Shown here one piece after another: positions 1 through 6,346 of a DNA stretch of 8,661 nt (positions are counted from its first letter, which is position 1; each line of letters opens with the position of its first letter). The position numbers were made by a program, and so were the translations under genes. Source of the DNA: Clostridiales bacterium (GTDB lineage Bacteria; Bacillota; Clostridia; Oscillospirales; Oscillospiraceae); assembly GCA_012729875.1 (NCBI GenBank), contig JAAYCC010000241.1, forward strand, positions 1 through 8,661, read 5' to 3'. The notes under the pieces are model-generated. The model saw nothing but the letters and a program-made list of their open reading frames with translations. It had not been told where the DNA came from and ran no database searches.

Positions 1-239
1 ACCCGTGGCCGGTGGCGACAGCGCAGTTTGGGGATACAGTATTCCGCATATTCGGAGCGCAGTATACCGGCAATAAAACCGATAAGGCCCCCGGAACGGT
101 AGTTTGCACAGACCAAAAAAAGGGTATCGAGATCGCCTGCGGCAACGGCGAGACACTCCTGATCACGCGCCTGCAGGCCCCCGGCGGCAAGCAGATGTCC
201 GCGTCAGATTATCTGCGCGGCCACCCGATCTCACTTTGA
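1..239 (+). CDS. fmt: Methionyl-tRNA formyltransferase, C-terminal fragment (5' end outside window)
   Basis: Only the last 78 codons are visible; the first whole codon is at base 3 and the frame is open to the window edge. Fmt formylates Met-tRNAfMet in the cytoplasm for translation initiation. The visible part fits the C-terminal OB-like, tRNA-binding domain of Fmt. It opens with PWPVATAQF, like the conserved R-x-x-PWP-G-A-[YF] stretch at the start of that domain. It then has a PGTVV segment, a GIEIACGNGETLLI strand pair, and ends with LQAPGGKQMSASDYLRG, the usual LQ-x-x-GKK-x-M-x-x-x-DFLRG ending. The catalytic N-terminal Rossmann domain is not in the window. A GTG at base 12 is internal, not a start. 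The gene is followed after 14 nt by rsmB, as in many Bacillota. The family call is secure; nothing can be said about the missing part. Confidence 0.93.
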   Translation, partial: PWPVATAQFGDTVFRIFGAQYTGNKTDKAPGTVVCTDQKKGIEIACGNGETLLITRLQAPGGKQMSASDYLRGHPISL

Positions 240-243
240 CTTC

Positions 244-249
244 GGAGGG
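244..249 (+). promoter_or_regulatory. Ribosome binding site deciding the rsmB start
   Basis: GGAGGG lies 4 nt before the ATG at 254. The same frame stays open upstream to an ATG at 104, but that would lie inside fmt, lacks a comparable site and would add 50 non-homologous residues. This site therefore supports 254 as the start. Confidence 0.75.
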
Positions 250-253
250 CATA

Positions 254-1582
254 ATGGCAAATACGGCAAGACAGACCGCTCTTACGGTGCTCCGGCGCTG
301 CCGCAGAGATCGGGCTTTTTCCGACGCTATGCTCAACAGCGTGCTGGCAGAATCGGCCTTGTCTGCTAAGGATCGTGCGCTGGTATCACAGCTTTGCTAC
401 GGTGTTCTGCAAAACGCAATATTGTGTGATTACTATATCGACAGCTTTTCAGGGGGCAAAAAGATCGAGCCAAAGCTGCGCGATATTTTGCGCCTTTCAG
501 TCTATCAGATACTCTTTCTTGATAGAATCCCCGACCACGCGGCCGTCAACGAGGGCGTGGAGCTGTGCAAGCGCTCTGGACTCGGACGCGCGTCCGGCTT
601 TGCCAATGCGGTTTTGCACAGGGCTGCGGAGAATAAAAACAACCTGCCGCAGATCCCCGAAGACGACAGGATCAAATATTTGTCCATAAAATACAGCACG
701 CCGGCAGCGCTTGTTGAAAAGCTGGCTTCAGACTTCGGTGAAAGTTTTACGGAAGAGCTCCTTAAATCCAACAACGAACTCTCACCGACTACAATTCAGG
801 TAAATACGCTTAGGATAGGCGCGGAAGAGCTCTTTGAAAGACTCTCGTCCAAGGGCTTCGGCTGCCGTGCCCACTCGTTTTTATCCGACTGCGCCGAAGT
901 ATCTGGCGGCGACCTTGCTGCTTCAGAGGAGTTTCGGGAAGGGCTTTTCTATATTCAGGACCCTGCGGCGCGCCTTGCGGTCATAGCGGCGTCGCCTATT
1001 AGCGGCAGTGCCGTTCTGGATGCCTGCGCGGCTCCCGGCGGTAAGAGCTTTGCCTCAGCGATACTCATGCAAAACGACGGCAAAATCATCTCCTGCGATA
1101 TCCACAAAAACAAGCTGGGGCTTATTTCTGACGGGGCAAAAAGGCTGGGCATAGACATCATCACCACAGGAGAAATGGACGCTCTGCACCCTGACGACAG
1201 CTTAATCGCCTCCTGTGATACGGTTATTGCGGATGTACCCTGCTCCGGTCTGGGTATAATACGTAAAAAGCCGGATATCCGCTATAAGGAACTGAGCGAA
1301 ACAGAGAAGCTGCCGGAGACGCAGCTTGCCATTCTGGAGGGACTTGCCCCCTGCGTAAAGGCCGGAGGAGTTTTGCTCTACTCCACCTGCACTATACTGA
1401 GACGTGAAAACGAGGACGTCATATCTGCATTTCTGGAAAAACACGGCGAATTCAAGCCTGAGAGCTTCTCTCTGCCTGAGCCTATAGCCGCGGTCGAAAG
1501 CGGCATGATAACGCTTTTTCCCCACATCCACGGGACGGACGGCTTTTTTATCTGCAAATTGAGGAAATGGCATGAAAACTGA
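254..1582 (+). CDS. rsmB: 16S rRNA (cytosine-C5) methyltransferase RsmB
   Basis: The 442-residue product has the usual RsmB length. The family uses S-adenosylmethionine to methylate C967 (E. coli numbering) of 16S rRNA in the small subunit. Residues about 5-130 form an alpha-helical NusB-like RNA-binding domain (TALTVLRRCRRDRAFSDAML, then DYYIDSFSGGK and DHAAVNEGVELCK). A linker with IQVNTLR near residue 181 leads to the Rossmann methyltransferase domain. SAM motif I is DACAAPGGK at 256-264. Motif IV is DVPCSGLG with Cys330, and motif VI is STCT with Cys379, the expected nucleophile of the two-cysteine m5C mechanism. The NusB-like domain separates RsmB from RsmF and other single-domain relatives. 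The stop codon lies 11 nt inside the rlmN reading frame, suggesting translational coupling. Nothing is missing from the catalytic set. Confidence 0.96.
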   Translation: MANTARQTALTVLRRCRRDRAFSDAMLNSVLAESALSAKDRALVSQLCYGVLQNAILCDYYIDSFSGGKKIEPKLRDILRLSVYQILFLDRIPDHAAVNEGVELCKRSGLGRASGFANAVLHRAAENKNNLPQIPEDDRIKYLSIKYSTPAALVEKLASDFGESFTEELLKSNNELSPTTIQVNTLRIGAEELFERLSSKGFGCRAHSFLSDCAEVSGGDLAASEEFREGLFYIQDPAARLAVIAASPISGSAVLDACAAPGGKSFASAILMQNDGKIISCDIHKNKLGLISDGAKRLGIDIITTGEMDALHPDDSLIASCDTVIADVPCSGLGIIRKKPDIRYKELSETEKLPETQLAILEGLAPCVKAGGVLLYSTCTILRRENEDVISAFLEKHGEFKPESFSLPEPIAAVESGMITLFPHIHGTDGFFICKLRKWHEN

Positions 1583-2603
1583 CATAAAATCCATGCTTCC
1601 CGCCGAAATAGGGGCGGCGCTCGCCGAAATGGGGGAACCCGAATACAGGGCAAAACAGATATTTTCTTGGTTGGCTAAGGGCGCCGTCTCCTTTGACGAG
1701 ATGTCAAACCTGTCCAAAGCGCTCCGCGGGAAGCTCGACGAGAGGTATTTCATTACCACGCCGAAGCCGGTTTGCAAGCAGGTCTCCGAGATAGACGGCA
1801 CGATAAAATACCTCTGGGAGCTGAGGGACGGTAACGCTGTCGAGACCGTAATCATGAGATATAAGCACGGAAATACCGTATGTATATCCTCGCAGGTCGG
1901 CTGCCGCCAGGGCTGCGCATTCTGTGCCTCGACCATAGGCGGTCTTGTCCGCGACCTCGAGCCCTCAGAAATGCTGGATGAGGTGCTGTTTTCACAGATT
2001 AACAGCGGTATTCCGATTTCGAATATCGTCCTGATGGGGATTGGGGAGCCGCTGGATAATTTTGATAACGTAATCCGTTTTCTTGAGCTTGTCAATCATC
2101 CGGACGGGATGAATATAGGTATGCGACACATTTCTCTGTCGACCTGCGGGCTGACAGAAAAATTTGACAAACTGGCCGATCTTAATTTACAATTGACTCT
2201 GTCCATATCTCTGCATGCTCCCGACGACGAGACACGCTCCAAAATTATGCCTGCGAACAGGGGCAGGGGAGTTGAGGAGCTGCTTGATGCCTGCCGCCTG
2301 TATGCAGACCGCACGGGCAGGCGGATATCTTTTGAATATGCTATGATAGACGGTGTGAACGATACGGTCAAACACGCGGAGCTTCTTGCAAAAGAGGCAA
2401 AATCCGTTTCGGCCCACGTCAATCTCATACCGCTGAACCATGTTGAGGAGAGACCTTTTCGCCCCTCAACACCTGAGAACCTCAAGAAATTCGTTAGCGT
2501 TCTGGAGAAAGAGGGCGTAAACGTCACAGTCAGGCGAAAGCTAGGCTCGGATGTGGATGCGTCCTGCGGCCAGCTCCGCAGAAAGCTTGTAAGCGGCAAA
2601 TAG
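1572..2603 (+). CDS. rlmN: Dual-specificity 23S rRNA/tRNA adenine-C2 methyltransferase RlmN (radical SAM)
   Basis: The 343-residue radical-SAM enzyme makes 2-methyladenosine at A2503 of 23S rRNA and, in E. coli at least, at A37 of some tRNAs. An N-terminal helical RNA-binding region (residues 5-55) precedes the catalytic barrel. The [4Fe-4S] cluster motif is CRQGCAFC, with Cys111, Cys115 and Cys118. The ping-pong cysteines are also visible: Cys332 in the C-terminal DASCGQLR motif would carry the transferred methyl group, and Cys104 (TVCISSQVG) would resolve the protein-RNA adduct. Glu91 (AVETVIM) matches the catalytic glutamate. GIGEPLDN around residues 157-163 is the SAM-binding GEP motif. 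Cfr, the C8-methylating resistance enzyme, is a relative, but the gene's place between rsmB and prpC is the standard rlmN position. The start is at 1572, after GAGG at 1561-1564. Confidence 0.96.
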   Translation: MKTDIKSMLPAEIGAALAEMGEPEYRAKQIFSWLAKGAVSFDEMSNLSKALRGKLDERYFITTPKPVCKQVSEIDGTIKYLWELRDGNAVETVIMRYKHGNTVCISSQVGCRQGCAFCASTIGGLVRDLEPSEMLDEVLFSQINSGIPISNIVLMGIGEPLDNFDNVIRFLELVNHPDGMNIGMRHISLSTCGLTEKFDKLADLNLQLTLSISLHAPDDETRSKIMPANRGRGVEELLDACRLYADRTGRRISFEYAMIDGVNDTVKHAELLAKEAKSVSAHVNLIPLNHVEERPFRPSTPENLKKFVSVLEKEGVNVTVRRKLGSDVDASCGQLRRKLVSGK

Positions 2604-2612
2604 GAGGAATCC

Positions 2613-3347
2613 ATGAAAGCCTATACCCTGACCGATATTGGTAAGGTAAGATCTGAAAATCAGGACTGTGTACGTTTTGTTTCGCCCGCCGGCGCAAACT
2701 ATAACGTGCTTGCCCTATGCGACGGCATGGGAGGGGCAAAATCCGGCGGGGTAGCCAGCGAAATTGCTCTCAACTCTTTCGTCGGCGGGGTGCGTATGCA
2801 TATCACTGAAATGAAAAAGGGCGACGCTCTTGAGGAAGTTGTGTTGAAAGCTGCAGAGCATGCCAACGAGCAGGTCTACAATTGCTCTCTTACCGACAAG
2901 AAGTTCGAGGGTATGGGTACGACACTTGTTGCCGCCGTGGTCAAGGGTACGAAATGCTGTATCCTGAACGTCGGAGACAGCCGTGCTTATCTCATCTCCA
3001 ATGGCGAGATAACGCAGATAACCAGCGACCATTCTTTTGTTGAGGACATGGTCAGAAGGGGCAGCATTACAAGAGAGCAGGCCCGCAATCATCCCCGAAG
3101 GAACGTTATAACACGTGCTCTGGGTGTGGAACAGACGGTGGAATGTGATATTTTTACCCCAATTTTCAGAAAAAATGACATATTACTTTTATGCACCGAC
3201 GGTCTGAGCAACACATTGACTGACGAGGAGATACTTGAGATCACGGAGAAGAACAAGGTCCTTTCCGATATCGGCAAAGAACTTCTCGATCTTACCCTTT
3301 CCCGCGGAGCGCCGGACAATGTCACAGTCGGACTGCTTCAAAAATAG
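2613..3347 (+). CDS. prpC: PP2C-family protein phosphatase PrpC (Stp)
   Basis: The 244-residue protein is a single soluble PPM/PP2C catalytic domain of the usual bacterial length. The family is metal-dependent and removes phosphate from Ser/Thr, reversing the work of the PASTA kinase encoded next. The family motifs occur in order: RSENQD at 13-18, CDGMGG at 36-41 with metal-binding Asp37 and Gly38, GMGTTL, NVGDSRAYL, SDHSFVEDMV, ITRALG, CTDGLS with Asp196, and PDNVTV with Asp235. All expected metal ligands are present, so the enzyme should be active. A strong AGGAGG (2602-2607) overlaps the rlmN stop codon and lies 5 nt before the ATG. In B. subtilis the PrpC/PrkC pair affects germination, stationary phase and cell-wall metabolism. 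A phosphatase dedicated to PrkC is inferred from context. Confidence 0.95.
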   Translation: MKAYTLTDIGKVRSENQDCVRFVSPAGANYNVLALCDGMGGAKSGGVASEIALNSFVGGVRMHITEMKKGDALEEVVLKAAEHANEQVYNCSLTDKKFEGMGTTLVAAVVKGTKCCILNVGDSRAYLISNGEITQITSDHSFVEDMVRRGSITREQARNHPRRNVITRALGVEQTVECDIFTPIFRKNDILLLCTDGLSNTLTDEEILEITEKNKVLSDIGKELLDLTLSRGAPDNVTVGLLQK

Positions 3348-3383
3348 ACTTTACGTAACCTCAATCATACGGAGGCCTCAAAT

Positions 3384-5183
3384 ATGGAAAATAACAGCAT
3401 GGACAGGTATCTCGGTCAGATGCTCGACAACAGATATGAACTGCTGGAGATCATTGGTTCCGGCGGTATGGCGGTAGTCTACAGGGCTCTTTGCCACAGG
3501 CTTAACCGCTATGTTGCTGTAAAAATACTCAAGGACGAGTACGCTCAGGATGACGAGTTCAGGGAGCACTTCAAAGCGGAGTCACAGGCCGTTGCGATGC
3601 TGTCTCACCCCAATATCGTCTCTGTGTATGATTTCAGCAAGTCATCAGAATGCCAATATATAGTCATGGAGCTGTTGGACGGCATAACCCTCAAGCAGTA
3701 TATGCAGACCAAGGGCGCCCTGAGCTGGAAAGAAGCTCTGCACTTTAGCACGCAGATAGCCAAGGCTTTGAGCCACGCCCACAGCAAAGGGATTGTACAC
3801 CGTGATATAAAGCCCCAGAACATCATGGTTGTTAAAGACGGCAGCATAAAGGTTGCGGACTTCGGTATAGCACACCTCCAAAATGAGAGCAATGCCGATG
3901 AAAATGAGACCGTGGGTTCCATTCACTATATTTCACCCGAACAGGCGAGAGGAGAGCCGGTGGATACCCGCTCGGACATCTATTCACTCGGTATCGTCAT
4001 GTATGAGATGCTCACCGGCCGCCTGCCCTATGAGGGCGACTCAGCAGAAGCTATAGCCGTTCAACATATCAATGCTATGCTTACACTGCCGGGCGACATC
4101 AATCCCGATATTCCTATGCGTCTGGAGGAAATCACTCTAAAGGCTATGACTGCCGACTTAAACTCCAGATATCAGACCGCAGACGAGCTGCAGGACGATC
4201 TGGAGGCCTTCCGTAAGCATATGAATATTATGGGCGCCGACACTGCAGGGGCTAGCGGCGCCGACGCTATCGGCAAAGCCGTTAACAGAGGAAAGACTGC
4301 CGGGAAGGGCGGCAGTCTCTCCAAAAAGGAGCGCAGGGAGAGTAAAAAACGTTCGCGAAAGGTTGGCTCTTTGACAGGAGCTGCGCTGATCGGTGTTTTC
4401 CTGGTCGCCCTTGTGTTTTTTATCTGGAGCTTTTGGCTCAGAGATATTTTCTCCGAAGGCCAGCGTGTTGAGATACCGGATTTTATCGGGCAAAACAGCG
4501 ATGAGATCGTCAATAGCGAGGCATATGCCGATATATTCAATTTTAAAGTGACATACAGTATCAGCCAGGACTATGAAAAAGGTGTCATTATAGACCAAAA
4601 CCCCGAAGCTGGCCGCAGTGTGGTTCCGGGTAAAAACGGTTTTGATATTGAGCTTATAGTCAGCGCCGAACTTGTTATGACCGAGATACCAGACCTTATT
4701 AACCATGAATACCGTGAGGCAACAATTGAGCTTGAAAAGCTCGGCTTTGAGGTTGAGGTAGAGATTGTCGCTTCCGATACCATCACCAAGGACTATGTGG
4801 TAAGCTCAAACCCCAAGGCCGGGGAGAAGCTTCCCGCTAATTCTAAAGTATATCTTTTTGTCAGCGGCGGTACCGATATCGATGAAGTGTCTATGCCCGA
4901 CCTTTCTGGCTACTCTAAATACTCGGCTGTTACGACGCTGAGTTCTCTCGGACTCAGCGTAGGAAGCATCAGCTATGTCGACAGCAATAATGACAAGGAC
5001 ATAGTAGTTTGGCAAAGTGTCACAGCAGGTCAGAGAATAGCGAAAGGCTCTGTTGTATATCTGCAAATATCCAAAGGCCCGCAGGCTACCCCGACTCCAA
5101 GCCCGACCCCCACTCCCACTCCCAGCCCGGCCGTCGAACCAAGCGCGACGCCGGAAGGCGTCTCTGATACGGGAGCGGAGTAG
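3384..5183 (+). CDS. prkC: Membrane Ser/Thr kinase PrkC with three PASTA repeats
   Basis: The 599-residue protein joins a cytoplasmic Hanks-type kinase (about 18-275), a basic linker, one membrane helix and an outer PASTA region. Kinase landmarks are the Gly-rich loop GSGGMAVVY (25-33), Lys47 in VAVK, Glu66 in helix C, HRDIKPQN with Asp141, DFG at 159-161, and an activation loop with Thr176 in ETVGS before SPEQARG. A Lys/Arg-rich stretch (about 313-326) precedes the helix at about 330-352, which orients the kinase inward. PASTA repeats span about 362-429, 433-496 and 502-566. These domains bind muropeptides or lipid II in relatives and control germination, growth and division. A Thr/Pro/Ser tail (569-582) then an acidic end follow. 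ATG 3384 has GGAGG at 3371-3375; an internal ATG at 3399 is less well placed. PrpC lies 36 nt upstream and rsgA 3 nt downstream. Confidence 0.96.
   Translation: MENNSMDRYLGQMLDNRYELLEIIGSGGMAVVYRALCHRLNRYVAVKILKDEYAQDDEFREHFKAESQAVAMLSHPNIVSVYDFSKSSECQYIVMELLDGITLKQYMQTKGALSWKEALHFSTQIAKALSHAHSKGIVHRDIKPQNIMVVKDGSIKVADFGIAHLQNESNADENETVGSIHYISPEQARGEPVDTRSDIYSLGIVMYEMLTGRLPYEGDSAEAIAVQHINAMLTLPGDINPDIPMRLEEITLKAMTADLNSRYQTADELQDDLEAFRKHMNIMGADTAGASGADAIGKAVNRGKTAGKGGSLSKKERRESKKRSRKVGSLTGAALIGVFLVALVFFIWSFWLRDIFSEGQRVEIPDFIGQNSDEIVNSEAYADIFNFKVTYSISQDYEKGVIIDQNPEAGRSVVPGKNGFDIELIVSAELVMTEIPDLINHEYREATIELEKLGFEVEVEIVASDTITKDYVVSSNPKAGEKLPANSKVYLFVSGGTDIDEVSMPDLSGYSKYSAVTTLSSLGLSVGSISYVDSNNDKDIVVWQSVTAGQRIAKGSVVYLQISKGPQATPTPSPTPTPTPSPAVEPSATPEGVSDTGAE
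5088..5129 (+). repeat. Low-complexity Thr/Pro/Ser-coding repeat at the 3' end of prkC
   Basis: These 42 bases are a degenerate CCN-ACN tandem repeat coding for TPTPSPTPTPTPSP. They lie directly after the third PASTA repeat. The tract is in frame and C-rich on the + strand. It probably gives an extended wall-spanning or surface tail and is a likely site of length variation between strains, which is an inference from its repeat nature. Confidence 0.8.
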
Positions 5184-5186
5184 CGG

Positions 5187-6080
5187 ATGGAAGCCCCCTT
5201 TATCTATAAGGCCCTCAGCGGCTTCTACTATGTGCGTGACGGCGAGAGGGATATTGTATGTCGTGCGCGCGGACGCTTTCGCAATGAGGGTATAACGCCT
5301 CTTGTGGGAGACTTCGTGAGGTACAGTGTTGACTTCAGCGGGAAAGGTACTGTTGAAGAAATTCTTGAGCGCAAAAATTTCTTTCAGCGTCCGGCGGTTG
5401 CTAATATAGGCTGCATGGTCGTTCTTGCAAGCGCCGTCAACCCGGTCTCCGACCCTTTCATTATCGACTGTGTCACCGCTAGAGCTGAAAATGCGGGCTG
5501 CGAGGTAGTCATCTGCATCAACAAGTCCGATCTAGACCCGGGCGAATCTTTGTATTACATTTATAAAACAACCGGCTATACGGTAATCCGAACCAGTGCA
5601 AAAAATGGGGACGGCATCCCCGAACTTCGCAGAGCCATCGCCGGCAAGGTCTGTGCCTTTACCGGCAACACCGGTGTGGGAAAATCCAGTGTTCTCAACG
5701 CTCTGTCGCCCGACCTGCACATAAAGGTCGGCGAGGTCAGCGAAAAGCTTGGACGCGGCAGGCACACCACGCGCCATGTGGAGCTTTTCCCTCTTGGAGA
5801 CGGAGCATACATAGCCGATACTCCCGGGTTTTCGTCCTTTGATATTGAAAATACAGTGCTCAACCCAAAAGAAAATGTCCAATACTGCTTTATCGAGTTT
5901 TCCCCATATCTCGGCTGCTGCCGTTTTGACGACTGTGCCCACATCTCCGAGCCCGGCTGCGCCGTAATGCAGGCGGTAGCTGAGGGGAAAATCTGTGCAA
6001 GCCGCCATTCGAGCTATGTGAGGCTTTATGAGACTGCGGCGCAGCTTAAAGACTGGGAAATCAATAAGGACAAGCACTAA
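5187..6080 (+). CDS. rsgA: Ribosome small-subunit-dependent GTPase RsgA
   Basis: The 297-residue protein is a circularly permuted GTPase that checks late 30S subunit maturation and leaves on GTP hydrolysis. An N-terminal OB-fold (about 1-65, including LVGDFVRYS) contacts 16S rRNA. The GTPase motifs occur in the permuted order G4-G1-G3 that marks the family: NKSD at 112-115, P-loop GNTGVGKSS at 160-168, and DTPG at 211-214. Switch I is GRGRHTTRHVEL. The C-terminal zinc site is complete: Cys245, Cys250, His252 and Cys258 in CRFDDCAHISEPGC. The ATG is 3 nt after the prkC stop and uses GGAG at 5177-5180, so the two are probably translated together. In B. subtilis the orthologue (CpgA/YloQ) is a PrkC substrate, consistent with this adjacency. 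It is the last gene before a terminator-like hairpin. Confidence 0.96.
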   Translation: MEAPFIYKALSGFYYVRDGERDIVCRARGRFRNEGITPLVGDFVRYSVDFSGKGTVEEILERKNFFQRPAVANIGCMVVLASAVNPVSDPFIIDCVTARAENAGCEVVICINKSDLDPGESLYYIYKTTGYTVIRTSAKNGDGIPELRRAIAGKVCAFTGNTGVGKSSVLNALSPDLHIKVGEVSEKLGRGRHTTRHVELFPLGDGAYIADTPGFSSFDIENTVLNPKENVQYCFIEFSPYLGCCRFDDCAHISEPGCAVMQAVAEGKICASRHSSYVRLYETAAQLKDWEINKDKH

Positions 6081-6086
6081 TACAGG

Positions 6087-6122
6087 CCCTTCCGCGTATA
6101 ATGCAGCGCGGGAGGGATTTTT
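6087..6122 (+). terminator. Terminator-like hairpin after rsgA, overlapping the next gene's ribosome binding site
   Basis: The arms CCCTTCCGCG (6087-6096) and CGCGGGAGGG (6107-6116) pair over all 10 positions with one G-U. The 10-nt loop is TATAATGCAG, and ATTTTT follows. A GC-rich stem and a T run 7 nt after the rsgA stop are what a rho-independent terminator looks like. The T run is short at five, so termination may be partial. The 3' arm contains GGAGGG, the ribosome binding site of the 54-codon gene at 6123, so the hairpin would also block translation of read-through RNA. Confidence 0.6.
6111..6116 (+). promoter_or_regulatory. Ribosome binding site of the small membrane protein, buried in a hairpin arm
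   Basis: GGAGGG is 6 nt before the ATG at 6123, an ideal site and distance. All six bases are paired in the 6087-6116 hairpin, so access depends on that hairpin being absent or melted. Confidence 0.65.
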
Positions 6123-6287
6123 ATGCGAAAAAAAGGACCCAGATCACGCTATAAAAATATTGGCTGCTTTATAATCGTTCTTGGTGTTTTCGTACTTCTG
6201 GCGTTGGTTTTGCCGCCTACGTTCTGGTGGTTCATACTCGGTTCTGTATTGATCTGCGTGGGTATATGGGTGTGCAAGTGTCGCTGA
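6123..6287 (+). CDS. Small two-helix membrane protein, 54 residues, function unknown
   Basis: I do not recognise a characterised family. The product has a very basic N-terminus (MRKKGPRSRYK), a first hydrophobic helix at about 14-30, a PPTFWW turn at 31-36, a second helix at about 35-50, and a short CKCR end. Positive charges at both ends suggest a hairpin in the membrane with both termini in the cytoplasm. Four of 54 residues are cysteine (15, 45, 51, 53). The GGAGGG site 6 nt upstream and the clean stop support a real gene despite its length. It lies between the terminator-like hairpin after rsgA and the spore-coat gene sipL, 59 nt before the sipL start. A role in sporulation or the envelope is guilt by association only. 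It is not SpoVM, whose 26-residue amphipathic sequence is quite different. Confidence 0.7.
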   Translation: MRKKGPRSRYKNIGCFIIVLGVFVLLALVLPPTFWWFILGSVLICVGIWVCKCR

Positions 6288-6316
6288 CATAAACAAGTCC
6301 TTTTATTCATATCATT
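6287..6316 (+). promoter_or_regulatory. Possible sporulation-sigma (SigE/SigK-like) promoter for sipL
   Basis: CATATCAT at 6308-6315 resembles the SigE -10 (CATACA-T; 6 of 8 by eye) and nearly fits the SigK -10 (CATA-N3-TA). ACATAAA at 6287-6293 is a weak SigE -35 match, 14 nt upstream, an acceptable spacer. The fit is imperfect. The main support is that spoVID, the functional counterpart of the downstream gene, is SigE-controlled in B. subtilis. Confidence 0.25.
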
Positions 6317-6320
6317 GAAC

Positions 6321-6330
6321 AAAGCGCTTT
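6321..6330. repeat. Perfect 10-bp palindrome AAAGCGCTTT
   Basis: AAAGCGCTTT equals its own reverse complement and lies in the loop of the 6296-6340 inverted repeat, just before the sipL ribosome binding site. It could be a site for a dimeric DNA-binding protein, or chance; no regulator is identifiable here. Confidence 0.35.
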
Positions 6331-6338
6331 GGAAAGGA
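6331..6338 (+). promoter_or_regulatory. Ribosome binding site deciding the sipL start
   Basis: GGAAAGGA ends 8 nt before ATG 6347, a good distance. The frame is also open from a TTG at 6329, but that codon overlaps this site and has no site of its own, so 6347 is preferred. Confidence 0.75.
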
Positions 6339-6346
6339 CTGATATC

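Larger units (their letters stand above)
6296..6340 (+). promoter_or_regulatory. Inverted repeat masking the sipL ribosome binding site
   Basis: AGTCCTTT (6296-6303) and AAAGGACT (6333-6340) are exact reverse complements, and T6304-G6332 adds a wobble pair, giving 9 pairs around a loop of about 27 nt. The 3' arm includes the AAAGGA of the sipL ribosome binding site. No T run follows, so this is not a terminator. It could lower translation of RNA that enters from upstream. RNA starting at the possible local promoter would lack the 5' arm. Confidence 0.45.

Noticed and set aside
104..253. Upstream start for rsmB at 104
   Set aside because: The extra 50 codons overlap the fmt C-terminus in another frame and do not resemble RsmB. 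GGAGGG before ATG 254 gives a normal-length protein.
1202..2095. 297-codon open frame on the minus strand
   Set aside because: It lies antisense to rsmB and rlmN, both full-length with all catalytic motifs, and its translation shows no recognisable domain. It is a by-product of codon use on the + strand.
3348..3383. Separate promoter or terminator between prpC and prkC
   Set aside because: The 36-nt gap holds a ribosome binding site but no hairpin with a T run and no recognisable -35/-10 pair.
5088..5129. C-rich tandem repeat as a CRISPR or regulatory repeat
   Set aside because: The unit is only about 6 bases, in frame, and codes for a TP/SP tail typical of secreted or surface protein ends.
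6315..6345. TTGAAC with TGATAT as a vegetative promoter for sipL
   Set aside because: The spacer is 19 nt, the -10 match is poor, and transcription would start at or after the sipL start codon.
6329..6346. TTG start for the SipL-like protein
   Set aside because: The TTG overlaps the ribosome binding site of ATG 6347 and has none of its own at a suitable distance.
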